Made by a program: the position numbers and the translations under genes. Shown here piece by piece: positions 1 through 13,649 of a stretch of 64,000 bases of DNA; the stretch's first letter is position 1, and each line of letters opens with the position of its first letter. Under the pieces are notes generated by a model. That model did not search any database. It was not told where the DNA came from and was given only the letters and a program-made list of their open reading frames with translations. The DNA lies in NCBI GenBank assembly GCA_029207755.1, contig JARCOQ010000005.1, positions 49,007,563 through 49,071,562 on the forward strand. The letters run 5' to 3'. The stretch is from Chamaea fasciata. Its lineage: Eukaryota > Chordata > Aves > Passeriformes > Sylviidae.

Positions 1-3000
1 GAAAGTAGAACTGGGGTATTTCCTACGATGTTCATCTCTGTCATGCCTGAGAGTTTCATGAACATTAATAAACTTGCTTTTGTACAGTGTGTTTGAGACA
101 CACGATCGCCAGTCAGATTCACATTCATGTTATGTTTCTTTAGTATGTATTTGTTTCTGGTTTGTGACCTGCCATTTTCAATACCATCAAAAAACCAAAA
201 ATAAATTATAGCGAATGTTCCCAGTAATTTGAGGCCTTAATTTTTTACTATCATGTTTTACTAGATACAGTATGTAGCATTTCCTGGGTTCTAAAATCAG
301 ATATCAAAATTCAGATACTGTCATTTTTCTCCAGATATATTAGCTCTATTCCACTTCAGCAAATGTAGGATCCTCCAAAATGAGAAATATACTGAACTAC
401 CGTGACTGATTCCCTAGAGCAGTTCTGTATCGTGCATGGAAGGGGCAATGTCACGTACAAAAACCAGTATATAATCATACTGTTTAGGCCATTTTAAATG
501 TAACATGTCTGCTATATAATGTGTAGACTTGGGTTACATTAATTTTGGCTTTTTTTCACTTTTGTCTTGATTTCTGCAACCTGTGAGATTTTTTAGAGTA
601 GCTTTTTGTGTTCAAGTTCCAAGGCTACGCTTACTTCATTTTCTTTTAATTTTGTTATGAGACATCATGTTGTCATGTGGCCATCTGTCGGAGTGCACAA
701 TTCCAAGCTAATTTCCCTCCTTTGAGTAATACGGCAGTAATAAATTGCAAGAGCTGCTTGGAGATGGGATACTTGGACTGTGAGTTTCACAAACATATTT
801 AAAAAATAGCGGAGGAGTTGGTAAAACTGGTGAGTCTCTGGTTTAACTCCAGGAAGGGTAAGGTTCAGTGAGAGCAAAAGACTTCATTGGTGCTTTTTAA
901 AATACATTTTCCTATCTGTTTCTTCCTTTTCGTCTGATGTGTTCTCCACTCTGGCTTCTCATACCAGCCTTTTATCTAGTTGGTCTCAGGCTCCTCTTTA
1001 CAAATTTTACTCCAGTAAGAGTAGGACCCAATTCCTCCCAATTCTTTCTGACTTTTGCTTTGTCCAGTTTTCTAGCTCTCAATCTGGCTTCCTCCTCTCT
1101 GCTTTTACTTCACCTTCTCCTCTTTTCTTGTTCCTAGTTCTTTTTCCTCTCTGGACTTTGTTACTGCCATTTGGTTCTCCTAACTCAGCTCCTTGTCACA
1201 CCTCACTCTGCTAGTCCTGATTTGTTCTCATATATTTTCCTTTATATTCTGTTTCACCTTTCTATACCTTGTTCCAGTCAGCTCTTTGTCTTAGCCCCCT
1301 GCTGGACTCATCCTTAATTCCCTGCTCCTGCCTTCTAGTAGCACTAGTCTCCCTCCTACTAGCCTCCATTCTTTCTGTATCTTGATTGCCTTTCTCAGTA
1401 CTGTTTTCACTTCTGCCTGCTGGACTAGTGCTTCCCATTTTGCAGTTTTCAAAATGGTCACTTCCGTCTTTTGGGTTGCTTGAGGCTTAGAAATGTCCCC
1501 TGACAGCTTCACTGCTTTTGGGTGTCTGAATCTGAGGGCAGAGGTTCATTTACAGGAAAGGCCTGATCACCCCCAAACAGAAGAATATTTGGTGAAATTT
1601 TTAAAAGGACCTAGCTACTAAAATTTAACAAGCCTCTTCTGAGGAGGCACGCATGAAAATCCCCATATCGCCTTTCAAGGGGTTCTGTTTCCTGGTTTTG
1701 TGGTAGCTGGGAAGGGCATGCCTTAGATAAAATCCAGGTCCTATTGAAAATCAGCATATTGTACAGCTTTTCAGAAAAAAATCCTGGGATGTTTAACATG
1801 GGCAGAATAACTTTTTTCCAAGAAGGAGTTTTAAGGAAGTCGTTGGCCTGCTTCAGGTGAAGTCTTCAACCAAAACAAATAGAAGAGCCCCAGCTTGAAG
1901 TAGATCCTCAGCATTCAAAATTTCAGCCTGCTGGTGTGACAGTAAAAGACCTTGTTTGCAGTTGGTATTATCTGTGGGTGTAATCAAGCTGTGTTAATCT
2001 ACAGACACTCTTCCAATAAATCTGTAAACGAAATAAAAAAGCTATATGGCATAAGACCTGATTTTCATTTATGCCCAAGCAGAAAATACAGACTTCCTTG
2101 AGAAACAAATCAACATTATTTTCTCTTTGCTCAGCCTGCTGTCAGCCTGTAAACCCTTTTTATTGGTTTTGCATTTCTCCTGTCTTTCTGTAGTGAAACT
2201 GTACAGGTGTTTCTCAGCTTCCTTGAGCTCAGTGGTAGTTCCATTCTGAAGTCAACCATCCTGCTTTCCTGCTTTGAAGGATGGTGCCACCTTGCTGTAT
2301 TTAGAATCTGTCACAGATCTGTTCTGAATCCTCAGAAGTTTTTGTTAACATTTACAAGGGCTTTCAGGCTTATGGAATATGTGTGACTGGTTTTGTATCT
2401 AAAAGAAATAAAGCCAAACAGAAAACGCTTGCTAGAGTGTTTTTTAGGGTATGTTGAGTCATACACACTCGGTTTGTCTGAATTCCTGGAAGTGACCATG
2501 CCTTAGTTGAGATGAAATACCCATGCTGTATTCCAAAGCAGTTGCAGTGTGAGCCGAGGCCTTTCTTCCTTTGCGTCCATGGGGGTTAGAAGTTGGTACC
2601 TGTCTGTTCCTGTGCCTCATGAAAGGCACTACGTTTTTGGGAAAGGGCTGGAGGCTGGAATGTGTCAAACAGCTTCAGTTCCTTGCAGCACTGAAGGCAA
2701 TCCTGGGGTGGGACCTGGGCTCTGGCTTCTGCGCCAATGGTTGGTGTCCAATCCCACCCTGGTGAGGAACCAGGCTTTGCCCTGCTGTTGCTAACTGAGT
2801 GCTGTGCAAGGCACGTGGCTTTGTAAGTTGCCAGTTTGTACATATGGTTGCTTTTATATAGCCTAATTCAGGCTGTCTTTTAATCTCCTTTCATAGAAAA
2901 TAGTCTTTGGCAATATAGGATGTAGGAAAGCTGAACATTTCTTATCCATTTACATAAAAATCAAGATCACTAGTGCCACGTGAGTAATTTTTGTATGGAA

Positions 3001-5390
3001 GTGACTGTAGCTAACATTGTCTGTGTTTGGCTTTCGTCTGTCCAAATTTATGAGGAGCCTCTGATGTGAAGAGTCTCAAGGTAACTTAGTCCTAGGGATG
3101 TCTCCATGGAAACAGGATCTTTGTTTTCTGTAATTTTATATCCTCTCCCTCTGCTTGTTCCTCCCCACCTGGAGTCAGATCCTGATGGTTGCTTGTCCCT
3201 ACAACATATATCGCAGGCAGTTCCACTTCCAAAAGATTTTTGACTGTAAATTAGGAAAAGATTAATGGCAAAATAAAATGAATTTTCAGAGAACAGAAAT
3301 TGTGTGTCTTCACAAGTGTCATTAAAGATGAGTAACAGGCAGAACACAGAGGGTGAGACAAAAGTATAAAGCTTACAGAAGAATAATTGCTTCTATTGAA
3401 AATGTTTTAGATTTTCCCTGACTACTCTATGGAGAAAAAATGTTGAAACAAGGACAAGTCTCAGTTCTTTTCCCTTTCTGCCACAGTGAGCTGATCATAG
3501 CTCTGTGTCTGCTGACTTCATGACAAATCGTAATCTGTTATATAAAATACTTGGAACTGCTAACCGAAACCCAGGCCAGCTTTGTAATGATGAACAATTT
3601 CTGCCTTATTTGTATTCAGCTGATTTTCTACAGTGTGCTGATGACATTTTTCATAGTAGTTCTTAAACAGAGACAAAAAAATTACTATTAATTGGATCTG
3701 CTTTTAGTATTTGCAACAAAAATGCTGACCTTAGTAAGAAATAGAGCTCCATACACAGATCAGGCATTAGGTACAAGGTTTATGGCATTTCTTCCTGATC
3801 CTTGTACGATCTTCCTTTCTGATGTACTAGCTAAAGAACAGCATTCATTACCAATGTTGCATTTCCAACAAAGGAGAAAACTCCATTCTGTTCTAACATA
3901 CTGTGTATGTTTTCAGTGATTGCTCTGTATATTTTTGATGATTGCTGTATTATGCAGTGATAATTCATGCTGTAGTCTAAATGTATGATTCCTGCCCTTA
4001 TAATGAGAAGACATTTTATTTATTTCCTGTGATTTGCTAATGCTGCATTTGAAATTATCTGTGGCAAGATTAAGGCTTTTACTCCCCTTGCTAAAATCTC
4101 TCTCAAGTAACTTAGCCTCTTGCATGCTGTTTCCCTTTGATTCAGGCCAGAGGCATTCGTTTTGAAACATTAGGCATTCCATAGCAGAGGGAAGCTCTGC
4201 CAAAGCTTGGGTATCTAGAAAGCTTTTCCCTCAAGCTTTAGTTCCAGTCTCCTGCTGTCTGCTAAACTCTTCCAGCAGATTGAAACAGCAGGTAGCACTG
4301 GTTATGCTACATACTTAAGCGTGTTCTAAATTAGCACATCCTAGTTACCATTGCACTTCTCTACTTGTGAGCTCTTGGGGTGTGTTGGAGCAGGCAGGAG
4401 GTCATAAGCACATTGCCGAATTCTCTGGGGCAGTGTTGATCAGTTGTGCTGAGGTGGGGATGGGTGCTTGGTCCTGCTGATGAGGTGACAGCCTCCAGGT
4501 ATCAGGTGTGTGGGCAGGTTGACAGGTGACCCTGCAGTTCAGGGTGCCCAGGGGAGGCAGCTGAGTGCTCTAAGGGGAGTGCTGCTTTTTCCTTGGCTGA
4601 AGTTCCGGGAGCTGCCAACGTGCATCACTTAGAGGCATATTCTGGGAGGGGGGATGCGAGGAGAAGCAATCTGTACTCAGGCAGTGCTGCTAAATAAGTG
4701 CTCTTCAAACGGCAGTATTACTTAATTTGTTCCTAAATAAGCAGTTCCACATAGGTGCCTGACTTTATGTAATAGGTTTAAATAATTAACGAAACCATTT
4801 TTTAGATTAAAGAAGCTTCACATATATGATTCATGGAAGCAGATCTAAGAGCAGCGTGGGTGACCAGACTACTAGACATAGTGTCACAGTGTAAACCTAT
4901 CACCAGGATTTAGGATTGCAAATAAACTGTATACACGCATACGTAGACACACACCCCTTCTCCCCTTGATGCTGGCATGGCCTTAGGTTAAGGGTGAAAA
5001 GCAGCATTTGTACTATGAAATGCAGGGATTGTCTTTTCAGATTGGATGAATGTGTCCATCTTCCTTGTGTTAAAGCAAAGAAGGCTGGAATAGGTGAAGG
5101 GGGTTGGGACACAGGGTTGGTAGATTTGCTGTTGTCGTTCTTACTGCGTAAGATCATTGGGAAAACCGGGGTTGCTTGGTAATCCGAGCAGCACTGTCAC
5201 TTGGGGTGTTCAGTTATTTTGTTTGCCAGAACTTTGGGGGTGGATGGAATCAACCTGCTAATAACAAAGTATTCCTACAAGAGATCTTTGCATGAAAAAT
5301 GTATACTTGTGAGGCAAGATTAACACATGTGATGTATTATTCAAGTTGGTTTTCATTAAAAAAATAATACGTTGCTGTTTTCTTCTTTAG
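1..5390 (+). other. TCF20: TCF20 intron, left part
   Basis: This is taken as intron because the 5391 acceptor opens in the middle of the TCF20 zinc domain. I saw no further TCF20 exon here, but an exon under about 180 nt could be missed by eye. The sequence is AT-rich with no clear transposon. The ORFs found are short and look random. Confidence 0.6.
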
Positions 5391-8300
5391 ATTGTTTACT
5401 AAACGAAGAGAATTTCTCAGTGAGGTGCCCCAAGCACAAGGTAAGAATCATCTCCTGGATTAGACCTGGGCTTTTTGCTGCTTTCTTCTAGTTTCTAAAT
5501 TTGGATTAATAATCTTATTAGCTGGATAATGTCTGTAGTCAGAGATGCTTTTAGTTCAATTATTCTGTGATATATGCTTGTGGTGTATTCTGGGGGCAAA
5601 CATCAACTCAAGAAGAATACCAAGATAAAGAAGATAAAATTTTTGTTCCATCTGCTCAGTGTTTCTTTAGATCCTTGATGACTCTTCAGAAAGCTCAACT
5701 TCATTTCCTGAAGTCTGTGATAGAATCAGATGTTGCTCACTATTCTTGTTTGAATGTTGCATTGAACTGTCAGGTTTTCTCCTTGGATTTACTGAGGATG
5801 CAAGGAAGAAGAAAAATGACTTTATGAAAAAGTTCTCTGGTTTTTGGAAACATCTTGTTCTAGTTTACCAGTAGTAACTGGACTGAGTCCAATCACTCAG
5901 CCTTCAGTGGATCTGTGGGGTTGTTCTGTGTATCTTTGGTTCTTCAGAAGACCTCTATGCTGCTTCTGCCCAGGGTCTGGGCATCCTTGTTAATTGTCCC
6001 CGGAGCCTACACACGCAGTGGTGCAAAGAGCTGTCTGTATGGAAAGAGGAGATGAAGCAGACAATACACACTCTGTTGCAGCCATAAGTAATGGGGTACA
6101 GTGCTGGGAATACTCCTCCCAGCCCTTGAGGATACATCCCTGGGAGGTTGTGGATAGCAGTCTTCCAGTTTTAAATGATGAAAAAGTATCCAGAAAAACA
6201 ACTGTTCTTGTTGCCAGTTGAATACAACAGGAATTGTGCAAGAACTTGGATGGCTTATGCTGAAAAGGAATTGATAATAGGAAAGAACTGTGTTGCTCTC
6301 TAGCAGGGATTAGTCTCCATCTAGTTCTTGTCTGCAGATTCCTGCCTAGAATTAGACTGACATCTGGTGGTCTTCTGTTTTCACAGATTATTCCTAATCT
6401 GTCTTTTGTAAACCTAGAGGAATTAGCTTCATGTTCCTTTCTGGATGTTTTAGCACAAAATGATGTATTTATACAGACATATTTAAAATGCGCTGGAAGA
6501 TTCAGTGCACATTCAGGCTCTTATCTGAAATTGGCCTACTTTTCATTATATAAAAGAAAATAAATTATTCTGCACAACAGTGGAATAATGTTGACAATGT
6601 ACAGCAAGCTTAAATTAATGCATAAATGCTACAAGAACCTGCAGATCTCGCCAAACCAAAACGGGAAGGATGAGCTCCCCTTACTGTGTCCCCTTATGTT
6701 ACTGTGTAACATAACTGCTGAAATGCCACCCTCTGCTCAATTTTGGATACTTGACGAAAGATAATTGGAGCATGGCTGGGGTTAAACCATGACAGAGGTT
6801 TGTGTATTTGAAGGCTGTTTTATTTTTGCTGCCTGTTGTCTGAAGTATTCCAGGGAAATACAGTATTACATAGATAGCTTGGGTCATTACTGCTGAATGT
6901 GAGCACTTTGCATTGATGGTGCTCAAACCATTAAAGGAAAGATTCTTTGCCTGGTTTAAATTCAGGCAAAGAATCCAGCTTTCCAGAGAAAATTCTGAAA
7001 AGGCACATGGATTTCTAAAGTAATCTTGCGGGATGGGAGGGGGACGACTATCAATGAAGTTCATAACGGTACTTCATGAGGCAATAAAATTTTGAATTCT
7101 GTTCAGAACTACCCCACTGCAGATCACTTTCTTCATTGTGTGACAAGCAGAAATTCACCCCCGGCAGCCTTTCTTTGACACTGAAGTTTCTTGACTTTTG
7201 CTTAGTAAAGACACAAATAATTTGTTTGAAGCCAAGTAGAGTTTTCTTTGCTTTCTTTCTCCGCCCTCACCGCGTGTTTCACTAATCATTACCGGTTTGT
7301 TCCCAGTCCTTCTGCAGGGCAGAATATAAGCTCACTCTGCTCCTTCCATTGTAGTGGCTGGAAAGGGGAATTCCAGACAATGACAATGCAGGAACAGAAA
7401 GGCTGAAAACCATTGCTCTAGAAGGATTGGAGAACAAATTGCATCTTTTTTTTTTTTTTTGCATGATATGAGTATGAGCAATTGAGAGGAAGAAAGATTT
7501 TCAATTAATCTGTTGAAAGCTATGCTTTTAGGTACCACCAGCTTAGCACTATTAGCGAATTAGTAACGTTTGGTAGCTAATGGGTGGAAGAGCTAGCTTT
7601 ATAAATCTCCAGCATTAAGTCCCCCAGTACAGGGCCTCTAACCCTTTGGCAGTCTGTGCCTCACACCGGTAAATACAGTTCATCACAGTAATCGGCTCCT
7701 GGAGAGCAAAGGTGCTTCTTGCCTCATTAACTGTGCTTGGCACTTAAGGCATAAGCCAGCTAAGTCCAGAGGGACTGGTCCTGCCTATCTGTGTGCTCCC
7801 CAGTGAGCTTTTCCATTTTCTTCTGTCAGGATTGATGCTTCAACCATCCATGTCCTGAATGTGCTACTTATGCAAAATACAGCTTTTATCACAGGGAAAA
7901 TGCTGTCTGAAAACTATCATCTTTTGAAGGGTTCCTCTCACAGATCCAACCGGCTCTGTCTGCATCACAGCAAGTGAGGTTGCAACAGACCTGATGAGGA
8001 TGCTGAGCCATGGAGAGGCTGTAAAGGGGATGGGATACCTCACCTTTTGGTGGCTCAGCCGTCTTAGATTGTCTTAGGCCATCTGTTCGGGCAATTTTAA
8101 AGTGATGCTTCTCAGCTTGTTCTACCTTTTTGTGTTAAATTCTGTGTTTTGTAAAATTAACCAGGCTTTCATATCTCAGACTCTGCTTTTGTGGAATTAC
8201 TTGCTTTTGTCTCGGGGAAAACTCTGTCTGAAAAGTCTATTTCTGGCTCCAATACTGACTTCTCTTTCTCTCCCTCTCTCTCTCACTTTCTGTGTGTTCC

Positions 8301-8457
8301 CTTTCCCTACCCCTGTCCTCTGTTTGTGCCTCATTTTCTTTTTCCTCCTCTGTTTGGCTTACTGGTTTGTCAGCCCCTCCTTCCTTGCTCTCTTCCCTCC
8401 TTGCAGAACAAGATGGTGAAAGGCAGCCTCAGCACAGAGCAGTCGGAGCGGGGGTGA
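5391..8457 (+). CDS. TCF20: TCF20 C-terminal end, last two coding exons
   Basis: TCF20 is a nuclear chromatin-associated transcriptional co-regulator, a paralogue of RAI1, that ends in an extended PHD (ADD-like) zinc-binding domain. Only its C terminus is here. Exon A (5391-5440) follows a TTTAG acceptor and reads CLLNEENFSVRCPKHK, the end of the zinc domain with its last Cys and His ligands; it stops at an AAG|GTAAGA donor in phase 0. Exon B starts at 8374 after a very long pyrimidine tract and adds PLLPCSLPSLQ then NKMVKGSLSTEQSERG, with the TGA at 8455-8457. This lines up residue for residue with the human tail as I remember it. Exon B continues to a CAG|GTGAGT donor at 8501, so the stop sits only 44 nt before a junction, short enough to avoid nonsense-mediated decay. 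The rest of the gene lies left of the window. Identification is firm; exon ends come from splice consensus and frame. Confidence 0.93.
5441..8373 (+). other. TCF20: TCF20 intron between the last two coding exons
   Basis: This is a 2.9 kb GT-AG intron in phase 0. It contains a T run at 7447-7460 and ends in an extended pyrimidine tract (about 8260-8370) that includes a CT microsatellite near 8264-8284. No other coding or repeat signal was recognised. Confidence 0.75.
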
Positions 8458-8501
8458 GGGGGGAAGTGTACTCCTGGGAATGGATATAAAAGCAAGCACA
8501 G

Positions 8502-11500
8502 GTGAGTGGGAGTGAGCTTCCAGTTCCACCTGCTGCCTTACCTCCAGTGCCTTCCCCTTTTCTGTGAGAAATCGAGGTGCTTTCATGTATATTCAGAAAA
8601 TTTGTAATATTTTTTTTCTCTACTACCATCCTGTTTGGTTTTTTGTATTTGTGCAGCAGTTCCTTCTGTTAAACAGTGAAAGGCAAAGCTTGTTAGCTGT
8701 TACAACTGCCTAATTACTCTCTCATTTAAACGAGTGGCAGAAATCTCCTTTTTTATCATGTCCATAAGGATCTGAAGGGTTTTTTCTGTGAGTCTGAGTA
8801 GTTAATAGTAAGCTTCTGTATAAATAAAGTCATTAAATTATCTTAAATTCTGTATGTAAGGAAGAAATAATATTGATTAGTTCAGGGTTTTTGTAATCTA
8901 GGGTTCCCATTTTCTGGAAACGTAGGTAGATCCAGGGGTAAGTAAATTAGTCTTAGCAGAAGCTCACTGTGTTTCTTTTAGTCCAGCTTTTTTCTCTATT
9001 TTGCCAGCAGACATAGGGCATATAAGGTAGAACTGTATCCAGAAGTGGTGACAATCTGTAATGTGCCCCAAGTTCCTCACTGCACTTCCTTCCTGCCTCC
9101 TCCTGCTGAGTCTAGGCCCAGCATTCATACAGCCAGGTGTTAACTTGGTGGGGAATTCAATTTGTCTGAAACAGCTTTTTGCCCTGTTAGCATCAGAGCT
9201 GGGTCATTTTCCTAATCTGGTTCACTTGTGTGGCTGGGGAAATACACTGGCACAAGGAGGGAGTAGCACTGAGGTGGGAGTTAGCACCCAGGGAATGGGA
9301 CAAGGTTGGGATTTCTTATTTCTTACTCAATTGTGAGTAGTTGAAGTTCAAAGGCAATAGGGTGGATTAAGATGAAATAAGTGTTTGGTTTCAGATTAAT
9401 ACTTGTTGGCTCTCTTTCCATGAAACTGCAGCCCAAGAAGGTCTCTTGCCTTCATTTCACTACCCAGTTGCATTTCTTACTCAAGCTATTTGCTTCTTTG
9501 TCTTTTTCTTGCAGTCTTGCAGGGGAAATTACTCTTTCATGTCAGTTCTTGGAACTGCTGATGGTAATCCCCTTCCCTCATTGCTGTTCCCTTGCTTCCC
9601 AGGCACCTCTCCTAACTTAAAATCTTCCCTATTTTTCAAGTAAAGTAATTGTGAAATACTTCGAATGGTGTTTTGTGTGAAGGATGAGAAATTAATTGGA
9701 AGATTGTGGGGTTTTGGTGCTGAAGCAGAAGATGGGTAGTGTCCCACATAAACACATTTTGTAGACTGGCTGCTGACTTGGTTTAGCTCGGCTGTCTTCT
9801 GTGACTTTTTATCTTTAATAGCATTTGTTCTTGGCTTTGGAGTGATGTTTTAGCAGTTACCATGTAAATAATATTTAACAGTATTCAGTGTTTGAGTGGC
9901 TTTCTCCTTCCTTGGTAAAAGTCACTGGGATTCCTTTAAGCTTTTCTCTTTTCCTTGAAGTGTAACAGGCAATGTAATCCATAATGTTAAAGCAGGACAA
10001 GAGTCCCACAGCCAAGGTGCCTCTTGTGGCTGTTTAACACTGGGGAAGTCTGGTGATTTTTGGACCATTCCTTTAAGGTACTAGTGAACATTACTGTGTC
10101 CCAGAGACCTTTACACAGCTTTGTTCCCTGCATTATTTCCTCTTTTTTTATATATCATAGGAATGTCTTAAGACCTTGCATAGGAATGTCTTTAAGACCT
10201 TGCAGGCTTGTGGAATCTCTGCACTGTATTCACTGTATGCTCTAGATATCTCTCTAAGGCATCATTTCTTTCCAAATCCACTTTTGCCTCAAGTAGCTCT
10301 TACCAGAAGGTCCTATTTAGCCACCCCCTTTCAATGTTCAGAATGTCTTAAAAATCAGGTTCTCCAATTCCAACCTGATCTTGCATTCCAAAATAAAAGC
10401 CACGCAAATCTAAAAGATCCGATTATAACAACAACAAAAAAAAATTGTTGTATTACTATGGTAATTAAAGAATTTTAGGGGAACTCTGTAGCAGTCCAGG
10501 TAGTACTGGAACTGCCCTTCTGCTGGCCTTAGTGTAAGATACAATGGATACTCGATTGTGAGATTGTTGGGCTGTTTCAGTCCTGGTTCACTCCCAGGCC
10601 TAGCAAGTTTAGAAAAATCCTGCATGTTGTATAACATCCAGGCAAGTCAGCGTATTCTGTCTTTGTTGCTTCTCTCTCCCTGAGCCAGTTGCCTCTAGAA
10701 CATTTGGATCAACTCCAGATCTGAAGAGTGACTGTGACAGCGAGTCTGGTGCTCTGGATCTTGTCCAGAAATAAGGCAGGACTCTCTCTCTCTGTGTTGA
10801 GCCTGTTTCTTCCCTGAGCCAATGCCTGATGCTCTGGACCAGTTCCAGGCATGGGCAAGCTGCAGTTGTACGGGAGCCAGAGACAGCAACACAGCCTTGA
10901 CACTCTTTCAGTTGTGCAGTAATGAAACCACAAAGGGCGGCTGCCTGAGCTCTCTAGGAACCTTCCCCTTTCTTCTTCAGCTGGTGCTCCACAGCGTTGC
11001 CCGTCTGGTTTTTCTGTGTACTTGCCTGACTCTTTACTCACTAAGTGTGGCACCCCTGGATGGGGGAGATTTGCAGCCAAGAGTTGGGCTTGCTGGAGTA
11101 TAATCTAATTGGTATGCTGATGATCAGAGCAACATTGACTTCTGCATCACACTTAGTTAGGGTTCCTGGAGTTTAATTGCCAGCTATGAGCAAACACGGG
11201 TGTTACTTTGCTCCCAGACACACCTCTAATTCCATTAACTGCTCTCCATATGCATCACTTATGGTGCAAGTTTTTTTCCTTTTCCCAAGCTTACTAGCTC
11301 ATAGGAAAGGATTTATCTAAGTCATATCAAAGTAATTAACCTTACTAAATAAATAAATTGCTGTTGGGCTCACTTGTGTTATGGGATAAGGGAAGAAAGG
11401 AAGACATTATTTCAAGCTTTGCTTTCTCTCTGTGCAGATTAAGAATGAGAACCGTAACTCAGAGAAATTAAATTTTAACTTTGTAGTTTCTCTTTTGAAC

Positions 11501-12294
11501 TAGGCCTCCACCAACTTAGCAAACTCCTGAAGTTCATTTTCTCACCTCATAGAATTTCTGGACAGGGAGAACATGTGCCAAGCATTTGGATGTTTCCACA
11601 TTTGTCTTGAAAGACATCACAAGCTTAGTCCTTCCATGAACTGTCTCCATATAATGAAAATGAGATCAAAGAAGCAACAGAAAAAAATTTCACCTGCCCT
11701 TCAGTTAGTTAAACCTCACACAGCTTTGCCTTTAGCTGGTGAAATCTGGCCATTTGCCAGGTTTGATTCCTGGACTCCTGTAATTTTGATACTAGTTTCA
11801 CTATCTGCTACATATTCACTGGAAGCCACCATTGGACGGTAGCAGCGTGACCCCTAGGGAAACATTTGGGTGCAGTCCCTCATGGCAACCCAGGAGCTGT
11901 CACCATGTTGGGACACGCTTGGTCCCTCTGTTTCCCATTCTCACGGTCGATGTGAGGAGTGGACGTGAGGTGAGTGAGCTCCTGCCTGGCTGCTGAAGGT
12001 AGAGGTTCTGTAAGAGTGCTGTGCCATTGTGGCATCCTGTCGTCCCAGACCTCCTTCAGAACTGGGCTTGCTTAATTTTTTTCTGCTGGTTGTTAAACTA
12101 AGACTTTTTATCACAGGATTACCTTTTATGAACTAGTTGCCATTGTGTAGATCCGTTTTCAGTCCACAAGACTAAAGAGCTCTTGGTGTTGCTGCTGTGG
12201 TAGGCTGCCGAGTGGGTTTTTCCAAAGCCTGAGGGGCCTGTTTGCAAACGGAGGGAAGGAACCATTCCAATATTATTTTGACTTTGTTTTTCAG
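8502..12294 (+). other. TCF20: TCF20 last intron
   Basis: This 3.8 kb intron follows the stop-bearing exon and begins GTGAGTGGGA. It holds a 25-bp imperfect tandem duplication at about 10157-10205 (unit GGAATGTCTTAAGACCTTGC). I saw no clear coding content; ORFs of up to 123 codons around 10.7-11.1 kb match nothing I know. Confidence 0.7.
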
Positions 12295-13286
12295 GTTAGG
12301 CTGTTGAGATAAAAAGCGGTGGACATTCGTGACTGAATGGAATCTCTCCCACTGTGCAGCCATGCCCCTTCTCAACGTGCCTGCCAATGCCAGCACTTCC
12401 TTCATCAATTCTTACATCACACTCAAGACTGATGACATCACAGAATCTGACCAAGGAGTCTGAACCAGCTGTTTCCATGGACACAATCTCCATATTGACA
12501 GTGGGGAGGGGAGGGGGAAAAAGGAAACAGATGGGGGGAATTAAAGAGGGAGGGATAAATATATATATATAAAGATCTATTTTTTAGTCTTGAAAGACTT
12601 TGTTTTAAATGAAAGGTGCGCTATATCCCTTTTGATGCTTTTGATTAAAATTTTAAAATCCCCATATAAATTAAAAAAGAAACCTATAGCTAAAGTAAGT
12701 ATTAAATCCAAAATTAAAGCAAGGTATGTGGAGCCTAACATTTTGTGGGAAAGAACAGCAAAACTGGGAGTACTCCAGACAGGACTTGTCTTTGTTCCTG
12801 TTGCTTTCTTTCTCACAACATCTGATGAAATTCAATTTTGAAAGGCAAATAAAATACTGATCAATTGTTTGTAGAGTGTGGGAGGAAGGCTTGGATGGTT
12901 GCAGGTAATTTGGTGTCAGTAGTTGTGTCTGAGGGGTAGGGAGGTTTCCATTTTTGAGAAACACTATTAACAATGTAAGCTCGAACAACATCTGCAGACT
13001 CCTGGGTCGTGAGATTCATGAAGTAAGAGGTGGCTGCTGCTTGCTAGGTCCCATTACACCTCGTTGGTGTGGGAACACCTGTACCATGCAGGGGAAGGGA
13101 GTATTCTGCCCTGTGTGGAAACAACGTGACCCCCAGATCATTCCAAGAAAGCTGCCTTCAGTTTGGAAGGCAGGTGAGAGGAAGACATGGTTTACCTGCC
13201 AGATTGAGGAATGAAAGGAAGTCTGAATGTTGGTGGAGTCAATGTATCTTCAAACTGATTGGGATAAATCCACTTGACCCTTTTTT

Positions 13287-13318
<32 letters not shown>

Positions 13319-13645
13319 TTTAATGTTTTTGCTTTTCCTAAGGAAGGAAGAGGGAATGTCAGTGTAACAGCCTACTCTATATGGCTATTTGGGGTTGTTT
13401 GTTTTGTGGGTTTTTTTTGTTTGTTTTTTTGTTTTGTAAATTACGTAATTTTAAAACATTTGGGGTTTAGGAACAACATCAAAAAAAAAAAGGTGTTTTT
13501 CTTGTTAAGGCCTTAAGAAAGGAGTTAGTGCATCTTTCAGGGGTCACTCTGCCATGGGAATAAAAATAGCTGTTTCACAAACAGTTTTATATAAAAAAGC
13601 TTAAAAAACCAAAAAAACTAATAAACTTCATTTTAACCTTGTCTC
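12295..13645 (+). other. TCF20: TCF20 terminal 3' UTR exon
   Basis: A TTTTTCAG acceptor ends at 12294 and is followed by a gene-free stretch running to an AATAAA at 13620-13625 with a T/GT-rich downstream element. This fits the last, mostly non-coding exon of TCF20, joined to the donor at 8501. Its first codons are GTT AGG CTG TTG AGA TAA in phase 0. If exon 8374-8501 is skipped, translation therefore ends with VRLLR instead of the 27-residue tail. The exon holds a long interrupted T run (13280-13321) and an A run near 13480. The cleavage position is approximate. Confidence 0.8.
13620..13625 (+). terminator. TCF20: TCF20 polyadenylation signal
   Basis: This is a canonical AATAAA followed within about 20 nt by a T-rich and then GT-rich stretch, as expected for a cleavage site near 13640-13650. 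An AATAAA at about 8824, inside the preceding intron, could serve a shorter transcript that reads through the 8501 donor; nothing else supports that use. Confidence 0.6.
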
Positions 13646-13649
13646 CTTT

